Assembly (NCBI GenBank): GCA_032209605.1
Contig: JASFXZ010000029.1
Span: forward strand, 2,593,001 to 2,657,000
Direction of reading: 5' to 3'
Source of the DNA: Mactromeris polynyma
Taxonomy: Eukaryota > Mollusca > Bivalvia > Venerida > Mactridae
Length of the DNA stretch: 64,000 bases
The position numbers were made by a program, and so were the translations under genes. Position 1 is the stretch's first letter, and each line of letters starts with the position of its first letter. Of this stretch, positions 1 to 12,200 are shown in pieces. The notes under the pieces are model-generated. The model saw only the letters and a list, made by a program, of their open reading frames with translations, was not told where the DNA came from and ran no database searches.

Positions 1-92
1 AGCACAACAGTGAAGATTGACTTGAAAATTGTGTTCTTAATTTTGAGGTGGTCTTATTATTGAGGTGCTCTTAATGTGAGTTGTTACTGTAT
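1..92. repeat. CAGTAAAACCTC-type pogo/Tigger-like MITE, right half
   Basis: Carries the family's right-hand sequence (GAGGTGGTCTTATTATTGAG) and a decayed TIR ending GTTACTGTAT. The left end lies outside the window. See 15866-16332 for the best full copy. Confidence 0.6.
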
Positions 93-127
93 CTAACGTA
101 CATTTATATGTTCAAGTGTTCACTTAC

Positions 128-205
128 AGTCTTTCTATTGTGGTGGGGAATTCCCAGCCTCTGTGATTCTCTGTATTCATTTTGATTTTATTCCCCGCCA
201 AATTT
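128..205 (-). CDS. LRR gene exon 5: leucine-rich repeat
   Basis: 78 nt between CTATTTCCAG and GTAAGT, phase 2 at both ends. It begins NLAGNKIKMN, the LxLxxNxI core that completes the repeat begun in exon 4, and ends FPTTIERL. The strong donor at 127 shows that the gene continues left of the window. Confidence 0.75.
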
Positions 206-3200
206 CTGGAAATAGCATAAACACAGTTTGTATCATAGCAACAAATTAACGACGAATGTAATTGTTAGAGTCGCGAAAATATATAACTACTAACTGATGA
301 AGGATAAATGTTTAGTGCTACACAACATTTGGAAACCAATTCCATTAATGTTTGCATTTTATAGTTATTTCCATTCGTTTGCTTAGGATTGTACTGTGAT
401 AGAGTTGTTTCCCTTATGTCGTCTCGCACATAACCAATGTTACAGTTATCTCCCTTGTTTCGTCTCGCACATAACAGTTACTGTATAAGTAATTTGAACG
501 ATGATAGAGTTGCTTCCCTTACGTCGTCTCGCAATTATAATATCGATTTGTTGTAGTATAATTCTCTCGAAGAAAGATCTATAATTCGGTCATCCTTTGG
601 GTTGTAAATTCTGACTTAAAATGTTAAGAAATTACATGCTTTTATATCAATTACACGATATTAAAATATTTAGCTCTGACAAACAAATTTTGCAAAGTTT
701 AATAGCTTAAGTCTAGTCCTGAACACTAGGGGCCAGGCAAGAGTCACCGTGAGTAATTTACACAAGTCGATGTGAAATAAAGAAGTTTAAACTAAATTAA
801 CTTGTAAACCAAAGAGTCAGTCAATTGGTATACACATAGGTGACTTCAGTATTACATTTATATAGTCCCTACTCAGTACATTTAAAAACGCACAAAACAG
901 ATTTTCTCAAGTTGTTTTTGACTAACATAGGGATTGCACACAGTACTATTTCATGTTTATGCAATATACACAATACATTTCATCAAAACCATGTATTATT
1001 CGAAATAAAATTTCGGACTTGATCAATTCGAATGAACGAGGTCCGACTGTAATTACTTTTGTGTCAAATCATGTTAATAACTTACAGGTTTTGAATCGAC
1101 GTGTTTGAAAGATCAGGAACATGGTTCAATATTGTTGAGTGAACGATTCTGAAAATAGATATATGAATTCTCATGACAGCATTACTTAAACACACAATTT
1201 TTATAACAGAGACGAATACATGAGTTATTTTCGTTGGCACAGACAGGCTTCCGTATTTCAGGTTACTAAATAACGATAGTGTATTTGTATTGGGTCGTAA
1301 ATCGAAACTTTAAGTCAAGCGGGCCTTGGAATCAAAATAAGTGTTTTTTACAAAAATATCGACCTCAAAGTAAAATAATTTGAGACCAATTTTCTCTATT
1401 TAAATATAGATTTTTTAAGATTTTTTTTCAATAGGTTTGTATGAATAAATATCCAGTCGGACTAATTATCGAATACTCGACCCACGTTAAAGTTATCTAT
1501 AGGTTTGATCGGTTATAATGACTGGTGTGTTGAAGTTAAAACCCGGATAAAGACTTTGTTACTCTATACATACTCATCCACTTTCGTGCATTCAAACGTC
1601 TTCTATAATTTGTATAACTTATAACATAACCGCACACAATTGAAAGGTTGTGTGCCGACGAAATCTTTCGGTGTCAAAAGCTTTTTCTTTTTTTTCATAA
1701 TATTCAAAACCCCAATTTTTTTTAACGATTTTGTATCCATTATCTAACAACAAATAGAAATCTATTTTAAAGATTGATGTGTGCTTTAAAGAATCATTTG
1801 TAATCACCGAGGAAATGTTTAAAACTTTTTATGAATAGTACTACAGTAAAACCTCAATAATAAGACCACCCTTGGGACCCTTGGACATTTGGTCTTCTTA
1901 TTGAGGTGGTCTTAATATTGAGGTTGAATAAAGTAAAAATGGGCTTGAAAAGTGGGTTCTTGTTGTGAGGTGGTCTTAATATTGAGGTGGTCTTTAACTG
2001 AGGTATATTTTTAATAAGAAAAGTAAGTTTTTAACAGACAGCTGATAATGAAGATTGAATGGTATTGCCAGCATGTTTACTGAACATTAAATGGTTGATT
2101 TTATAGATACACGTTTCACCTTTGTCTGTTGTTCAACCAAAGAAACGTTTTACCGGTTTCCTTAATTTACGGCTGAAGTAAAGGTAAGTGTCTTCTTAAA
2201 GGACCAGTCATTTTATGACTTGTGAGACACCTTCTTCTGTGTACATTTACTTCTTGATTCCTATCCTTAAATGCCGGGCACCAGGCTGGTATGCGCGCGA
2301 TAACTATTACTGAACTAGCTGGCGGCTCAACAACCGGCCATATCAGAACGGACCCTTACCGGGACTCGAACCTAAAATCTCCCACCCCCAAGGCGGTTGC
2401 TTTAACCACTCAGCTTCGCCACAATGCCACCACAGGGGACTGTCACGAATGTATACATGTATGTACAAGGTGTCTAACGTTTTGTCAAACATGACATTGT
2501 ACTATATTGAACAGACGGGCAACCAGAAATATACTTGACGCCATAAAAAACTATTTAACATAGGCGTCGGTTTGTAGTACCAACTGTCAAAAGCGTGTTA
2601 CAGTTATATATGTGTACGATCTTGTTCAAAACTGTATTAAACTCTAGACCAGATATGTTGTATTTCATTATTGATTAATTTAATGAAATTATGTTTGAGA
2701 AAAAAACAGCATGGTTGCCTTTGTAATGTCACTTTATCTACATGCGTATATTGGTTGCGTTTTTAATGGCGTTAAGTATATTAATAAAAAGTGGTAAATA
2801 CTACAAACTTATAAAATTTAATAATTATTTTCCAAATTTTATTTGAATTTATTAATTAATTTATAAAGATAGTCATATCTGTCGAATCGGAGTACCAACA
2901 TCAGCCATACCGTTGACTGTGGCACTTTCATCAGTGATCTTTGTCGGCATATGTTCTTTTTATCGTGTTGGACATACAACGTGGATTGCATTCAAATGAA
3001 TTTCACCGCTTACTACATAGTACACGTGCTCCTCGTGCCAAAAGCTGAAAATCGTACTCACTGTCACGCGTGGTCAACCATGACAATAAATAGGTATTTT
3101 CTTTGTGAAAGTCGAAAGAGTATTATGTATGATACTAGAATGCAAAAATTTAAGGCGGCATATAAAACCGTTTTCTTAAATTTGTATTTTATTACATGGA

Positions 3201-6200
3201 CGTTTAGAAAATTTGCTTAGTGTAAACTATAGAAGGGAGAAAGGGAGAGAACTCTAGACGGAATAAGGGGAGAGAACTCGTGACAATCTCATGTGGTACA
3301 AAGACTGGTTTGTGTACAAGGCAACGTCAAAGTGTCATTCTTTACACTCTCACTTACACAAGACGACCTGAGTGTGTTTTGTTTAGGTATTAAAATCTGT
3401 TTGAAATCTGTTTATTATAAAAAGACTCCATATTTAATATGGGACTACTTAGAGCCCCTGGTAATCTGTTTCGAGCGTTTATGTCAATATTTTCACGTTC
3501 TGATAAAGCATACATAATTGCATCAGGGATAAAGTATGTCGATGTTTGGACAGTATATTAAATCAGGATATAATTTCTAAACAGACTTGCATTGAAACCT
3601 TAATTTGGTGTTTATTGAGGCTTAAACAATATTTATAGCAAATGTGTTTGGTTATGAAATAACATAATATCATACAATTTAGCATTTCTGTCGTGTTGAA
3701 AAAATACTTACAAAGTCTCTAAACTTGTCAAATTTTCGAATGTTCGATCTTCAAATAACTCAAAACTTGCGCAGTTCCATATTGTTCTGAAAGAAAAGTA
3801 TAACTTTTATTTGCTATAATTCGAGTGAATATTGTCAAGGTAATGAAAACACAAAGTCTTTCAAACACTACGTACTATACTACTGTATTTCTCGCAATAA
3901 CATGTTATGTTTTCGTAGTAACGGAGATTTTACAAATTGACGAAGCAATGAATGTACATTTGTCTTTAGCTATATATGTGAGCGCTGCTGTGGAATTTAT
4001 AACCTCTTCTGAAAGTGACGTCTTTTGAAGAAAACGCAACATGTGATGTCACTATTTGTAAGCAGGAAACAATATTTACTCCATATGGTCTCTTCGTTAT
4101 CATAATTGTCATATAGGGCAAATATTGCTAACTGTCAGTACATGGTGACGTCACATGTGACGTTTTCTGGAAATGACGTCACTTAATGAAGATGTTGGAA
4201 ATCGTTCAGCGGCGCTCACTATATTCTATATTTCTGTCACATCTATGTATAGTACAAAATAATAAAAACAACAGATTAACTAAACAACAGTACTTAGCCA
4301 TTCTGAATAGAACAATAAAAGGCTGTTATTACAGAACAATACACATCAGAATTGATACAACAAGGTTAGACTGATGGTCAGTCGCTAATTGTATGTTAAA
4401 AATGTAATAACAAAGACACTATACGATACAACGGCTCCTGATGTGCCCAATAGGCACTAATATGCAACTAAACATATTACTAGCAAAACAATAATTATCA
4501 ACCTCGACCAGATGGAGAGGGACCTAGTTATCTGCTGTTTCTCAGGATATGTAAAATTTGCAATAATAGCAGTAAGGAATTTACACATATGACGCAATGT
4601 TCGCTACTAGACACCTTTCAAATTTCGGTCAATCTGTCAAAGGTCATGTACCGTATTGTTCATTCTAAAGTTAGTTATATGGTCGATTCAATGCTAACTC
4701 GGTGAAATGATACTTGATTTCTGAATCCAAATCTACCAGAGCATGTATAAGGCACCTTTCAAATCATTGTCAGTCTCTTATTATTCATTTTAAACTATTG
4801 CTTCGCAGATAATGCTATAACTAACATACTTGTTCTGCTTTTTTAGGCTAGTGTATATACAGTCGAGCCTCATTAATTCGACAACCTTCTATCCGAATAC
4901 TCGGTATAATCCGAAATGAGTATCAGGTCCCGATGTATCTTCTTATTCACGTCAAATTGAAATGGATTTTTGGAAACCATGTATTATTCGAAATAAAATT
5001 TTAGACCCGATTATTTCGAATGAACGAGATCCGACTGTAGTTATGTATAAATATACTATATACTATGTAAGGGATAAAGGGAGAGAACTCGTGACAATAT
5101 CCCGTGTGTCACACATACAAGTTGGTACTTTAGTGTTGATTGTATACGTATGTATTTAGATTAGACTATAATAATGATGAAATATAATATATCTATCTGT
5201 ATCTGCAAGTTAATGATTAGCAAACAAAAATTATCAGTCATACTATATTTGTAGTTAAACAATATTACAATGGCACATATTAGATGACACTTCGGAGACA
5301 TATGGTTAATTTACCTAACGATTATGTTAATGTTGTTCAGATGCTTTGCGGTTATGTTTTGGTGTTGTTTTGTATTCACAGCGTGATTTATGATACGCTA
5401 TCAATACTGTGTAAACATATATGGTCGTGTGTTGTTTGTTCAGGCTGACTCTTATGTTAATCCCCCGTGAGTCCTGTTCATAAACAGATGTCTGCGAGAG
5501 GCGTCCGTAGTTTTGAATTACAGGAATGACGTTTTGTAATTTGAAACTTCTAATGATATTTCTATCTTGTATCTTAAATATAATACTAAGTCAATATTTG
5601 ATCAACATCACAACGGAACATGTATACATATATTCAACAAAAAAGAAACGTACCACTAAATTGTCAACAATAATGTTAGATCAGATACTAAATGAGAATA
5701 AATACGAGATGAAATTATAACAGATATATTAAATCCGACAGAAGCAATATACGAATACATATTTTGATATTTATTCAAATGGATGCCTGCTCGGGGACAT
5801 GGTTTCATTTCAAATAGGCGCGTATTTATTTTTGTTGAGTATACACAAGATGATTCAATGATACACAGCTGTTGTTTTTAAGTATTTCCAGTATTGTGTT
5901 AGTAATATAAGCTGTGTATTCCCTCCTACAATACGTACTTGGGTGTAGTACGTAGTTTTATTTCATTAGAATTACAGTTATGTATGACCGACCAGTTAAC
6001 CTAACCAGTGCCGGGGAATATAACAGATATAACACCCAATTCTCGAATAATAAATACACGGATTAGTCTTATAGTGAAAATTTGAAAATGTATGAAGATG
6101 TCAAATGAGGGCTGGTTATTCCTGTTGGTCCAATTTCTGTGAGATTGTAGTATGCCTATGAGACATACTTCACTAAAATCTACAAGTCATTTAACATTTG

Positions 6201-9200
6201 GTCCCTGGTTGTTGTAACAGATTATTTCTTGATAAAACTCAGTCAAAGTGTAACATTTTTTACACTCAATAAGAGTCAAATTATCATTATATTGAGATTT
6301 GCGTGCTGAGTGTAAGTATCCGTTACACTTATTGAGCATTATTCGCAAACACTTTAAGTCGGTAACTCAGAGTTAGACTTTAATTTGAAACAAAAAATTA
6401 CCATGATTGTGTTTCCATTATGTCTAAACAAATGAAATTTTGTCCGAATAATAATTGTTACCCTCTCAAAACCTTTACCAATATGTATCAAGATCTATTG
6501 TATCATAACAACATAGGAGCAAATAGACCATTTAACGATTAGAATATATGTCTGAGTTTCAGACTTACAAGGGTAAGCAACCAGGGGCCGTATTCACGAA
6601 CGTTTTAAGACAGAATCTCAGACTTAGACTTTAAAATTGCAAAAGTTAAATTTACAAGCATTTCGTTTTCATTATATTTAAACGGATAAATTTTTGCCTG
6701 AATATTTCTTGTTACTCACTCTACACTTTTGCCATGTTTTATCAAAATATATTGTGTAACAATAACGTAGGAACAAAATGAAAATATACAATTCTAAAGT
6801 CTAAGTCTGAGATTCTATATTAAAACGTTTGTGAATATGGGCCCAGTACTGTGGCATTATTCACAAACATTTTGAGACTGAATCTCAGACTTAGACTATA
6901 AAATGTTAAATGCCCGTTTTACTCCTACGTTCGTTGTTATAACAGATTTTTTCTTGATAAAACTCAGTCAAAATGTAGAGTGGGTAACAAGAATAATTAT
7001 TACAAAATTGTATCCGTTTTGATTTAATGAAAACGAATGGCTGGTAAACTTAGTATTTGCAAATTTAAAGTCTGAGTTTCAGTCTCAAACTATTTGTGTA
7101 TAAGACTCCTGAAGTCAATTGTATAAAGCTGGATACTCAGTTAAAAGATAACCAAAACTCGATTTGATTGGTTGAAATGTGGTTTGGCCAAGTAATGAAC
7201 CAATCAAATCGATTGAAATTACAGGTGACATCAGGTTAAATCTTCTATACAATTGGCTACTGACCTACTGTTCCGAATCAACTGACAACTTCCCTACAGG
7301 AATCATAATAACTTGGGGGGGGGGGTTTAACCTTCAGTAAACTGTCCACTGTGAATAGATGGCTCAATCGAGCTTCGCACCTATACTGTTTGGTAGTTGA
7401 TTGTTCTACCGACTAAGCTAGCCGGATCGACTCATAAAACTGACCATTATACCACATTATGTCACCACAACCGTGCAATGGGATGGATGTTTAAATATCT
7501 TGTTCTTTTTACTTAAATCAACTGTTGTTATCTAAACAATAGTTTAATTTTCAGAGCAAAACATTCAATGCAATTGATATCAATTAAGTTTGAAATACTG
7601 TAAAACCTCACCTAAAGACCATCCCACAATTAAGACCACAACTTTAAGTCAACTTTCATTGTTTACCACCTCAATAATAAGACCATCCCAAAATTAAGAC
7701 CAACATTTTCAAGTACATTTTCATTGTTTACTCTTTATACAAGACCACCTCAATAAGACGACCAGTTTTAAAGAGTCCCAAAGGTGGTCTTTTGAGGTTT
7801 TACTGTATTTTGCTATATTTTTCTAAACAATAGTTTAATTTTGAGTGCAAAATACAATGGTATTAATATCGTTTAAGTTTGGAATAGTACACAAGTTTGA
7901 AGTTTATAGAACTGATAACTTCCTGGTCAAGTTAAGTGGTTGACACTCATGGGAATGTTTAACTTACTTCAATCTCTATAGGCTTAAACAAACAACATTT
8001 ATTACTGAAATCCAATATATTCAGTTTGATCTAGTTAACGGCGTTGAAATGAAAGAATGTATGACACAGATACTTATTAATGTATTAAGAACAAAACCCC
8101 GTTATCGGAACACTCGACAGAATATAACATGTGCGTTTATTTACCAAGACAGCGTTCAATATGCACAGCGTTCAAGTCTCACCAACATTTCACTGACAGC
8201 TATCACATCAAGCGAACACTGTATTACACCGAAGCAAAGCTAAATCTTTTACATAATGTGACAGATATGAACATCCTTCAAAACTCTTGAAACATTCAAT
8301 TCAAATGTCATGCTTATTAAGAAAGAGGTGAAATTTAAAAAGTTTAGACTGGATAATTGATAGTGATTTGACAATTTCTGTCATAATCATAATAAATTAA
8401 TTTCTCATCATGGTTAAGTTAACGATGTTAATTAGAAGATGCTAATGTATTGTGTGTATGTTTATGAGAAGTACTGGAAAAAGTGTTCAATTGCATCATG
8501 AAGAAGGCAAATATTTGTATGGATCAAGTTGATTCAGATCAGTTGATACATTGTGTAAAATATTGTGCTAAATACTCACATGGAAGTCGTGGACTCGTCA
8601 AACACTCCCGCTGTGATATTCGGTATTGCTAAATTGGCCAACACCCTGTAAACAGAAATATATTATTCTTGAATCGAAAATGAATCGATATTGAAGTTAT
8701 CGACAGTGAAACCTTACCGTAAGACCACCTAAAAATTGAGACCACCTCGGTAATAAGACAATTTCTTCATGGGCTAGTTTTTATATTTTCTTCTATAATC
8801 TAACTCATTACTAGATCAACTTTCTTCAGTACTAATAGTGGTCTTATCACTAAGGTTGCACTGTATATATGTGAAGGTCGAAATGTGCATAAAATGTCAC
8901 ATTAATCAAAGTACTGGAGGTGAGTTTTACGTGTTCAATAAAACGATACCGCAAAGCCTAAGGTCGCGCTCGAGGATCAAACTCTAGATGTATAATTAGT
9001 GATGAGCAAACTGTTACCTGATAGTAATCTTGAGCTTAGATTTGAGATGCTTCGGGAGATCGGGCCCTGATAGTAATCAATACCAAAAAGTGTCATTTGT
9101 ATTTCTAACGCATATGTTGCAACTTCGTTGCAACTTGAAACGCTAGATCTGGTCAATATTGGCAGCATGTGATAGTGGGTTTTAAATACAGTACAACCTC

Positions 9201-12200
9201 TTTAGAACACCAACCCGAGGGAGAGAGAGTGGCTGAGAGGTTGTTGCTCTACAAAGGTGGATTTGAGCACCGCTGTACGATTTCGTACATCTTCTTTAAG
9301 TGACGTCATTTCCAGAAAATGTCATAACTGACGTCACCATGCACTGACAGTAAGCAAAATTTGCCCTATATAGCAATATGAAAACGGAGTGACCGTATGG
9401 AGTAAATATTGTTTCCTGCTTGCAAAATTTGATAGTTCTTATAACAGGATACATGTCAGGGGCCTGATATGGAAAATAATTCTAATGATAACATGAATGA
9501 ATTCAATATCCTCAATACACGTTGTGCAATGCACTACAAATGACTGACACCTTTCCGTACGTTTGAATCGCAAGAGATTGTCACGATTTACCTCCCTTTA
9601 TCCCGTCTTGAATTATCTCCCTTTATCTCTCCTAAAGTATATGTATATGTAAAATACACATACTACAGAAGGGATAAAGTGAGAGCACTCTAGAAGGGAT
9701 GAAGGGAGAGAACTCTAGTAGGATAAAGGGAGAAAACTCGTGACAATCTCCTGTGATTTGAATTTCCAAATGTTCTTGTTTTCATGTTATGCATAATGTT
9801 GTTATAAACAAACCAGTAGAAATACACTGGATTGTTTGATGTTTACTTTCAATAATTCATATAGACCTATTTGTATTGCATTTGAAGATTATGAAACGTT
9901 TACAGATGGAATACATAATTTCTTTGTTTTGTTCACTTTAAGAGGCTAAACCTTTTAACAAGGCTATATTTTATTTATAAGTCGGAATACATGTTTAACT
10001 AGAAAACACACTCATGGATCTGATCATTTATGCACGAAACGATTTGAACATGTTAGCTAAAATTCAATGCAGTTACTAAAGAGAATAATAATGGGTCGCT
10101 TAAGTAGCGTTCATGCAATATTATTCTTTATGTTTCACGCCGTTTTTTCGCCAGATATCCGCGTCTATCGACAAGGAAGTTCGGGATTTCCTAGGCGCTT
10201 TAATTGACAGAAAATCAATTTCTGCCCATCGCCAATTAAATGTGTGATACAAAACCGTATGTATTTACATAAGATATCTGGCATGTGTTTCAATAAAATG
10301 TTTCAAAAGGCTTACATGATACTAATTATGTTCATGTTAAGCTTTTCAACTTTTCTCCGTGTTTGCATTTCCCCTACTTAAATGCGTTTTAATGTCTCGA
10401 GGTTTTTGCCCATTCAGTGAAAAAAGTGTACATTAAATACATTTATAAGGCTGGTGAAACAAACAAAAAATCATTATAACCACAGGAGATTATCACGAGT
10501 TCTCTCCCCCCTTCTATACACCTTATACTATAGAAGGGATGTAGAAGGGGAGAGAACTTATGGCAATCTCCTGTGGTTATTACGAAGTTTTTGCACGCGA
10601 ACGACACTTTCATAATTAGTTGGATTCTAACTTTACTTCGGTCACCGTAACACGAAAGGAAGGTATAAGAAGCGTGGTAGTCATTTATTAATCAATATTT
10701 GCATTGTAGAGCAAAATTTAACGACGTCGAAATCCATTGAGAATAAACCCTGTATAGTACTTAATCATGTATCGATAAATAGTTGTAAACTTTTCTAACC
10801 CGTTGTCAGGAACAAAACTTATTTAAGGTCATACAAAAAATCTTGCTTAAAGACCACATCAATCAAAGAACTAATAGCTCGGTTTGGGGAATCGTACGGT
10901 TTTGACGGGGGTTTATGTATTCTTCAATATTTGTTTTTAAATAACTAAAAGCCTGAACTGGGAATTGTACGGTTTTGGACGGGGTTTACTGTATTTTGCA
11001 ATATTTTCAAGTCCATTTTAACTTCGTTTTTCTTTATTCAACCTCAATATTAAAACCCCATTAATTTTAAAACCAGTTTTCAAGTGTCCCAAAGGTGGTC
11101 TTAGTATCGTGGTTTACCGTACACAACCAGGTAAGAAAAGATCCTCAGACCAAGATCAAACAAGAGTAATGACAGGAATAAAAGTTGATATTATCTTCAT
11201 GATACATGGGTATAATGAGACATCAGGCCTTTTTCTGTCCATTTAGGGAAAAAAGACCCTAGGAAAATTGCGAAAATTTACGTCATAAAATGTGTCAATT
11301 TGGGAAAAACTTTTATCGCTTCAACTCGAATATTGGGAATTGTCATAGTAATAAACGAACAGACTTTTCATATCTAAATTTTATATAAGCAAGCATTCTA
11401 ATCTACATTTCTTATATCAACTGTCAAAGAGACACACACATTGTCCACAAACATTTATAACACGAGGGACGATAATGGAGTTACGGTCATGATACGCTCC
11501 TTGTCTGTTTTCATCAACTATCGTAGCATTAATGATATAAGTTTGATATGATTAAATTATCGTTAATTATCAATTAATATCATTAAAAACTTGTAGTACA
11601 AATAGGTTCTTACTACGACCTTTAATTTTTAAACTCTAAATATCTACGTGATATTCTAATTTTTGTTTTAAGTGTTTTCTATTAATCCTATAAACAAGAC
11701 AAAATCAGAAAGGGAGCGTATCATGACTTGTATTCAATTTAATATGATACTGTTATCAGAATTTTAATAAACACCCAGACTGCAACAGTATGTTGAATTA
11801 CCTCCCTTTAATAAATGCAAATTGTAAAACCTTTTAAAATTATTTAAGGAAATTTATATATCAAATGCAGGTAAGGGTGGTGGTGGTGGGTAAATGTTAC
11901 ATGTATACTAATATTTTTGAAAGGAAATGTTGTTTGTTTACTTTTTGTCTACGGAAATTCCCGGAAACACACGAAGACTAACCCGAACAATGCCGGAATT
12001 GGCCGACTCCAATATTTATGAATTGATCTTTCAACAAGATTGTGTTGAATCAAAGTACTGGGAGTGCTTATAAAGATTGTGTAGAATCAAAGTACTGGGA
12101 GTGCTTATAAAGATTGTGTAGAATCAAAGTACTGGGAGTGCTTATAAAGATTGTGTAGAATCAAACTGACAGGGGCACCATTAGGAAAACAAAGAGAATA

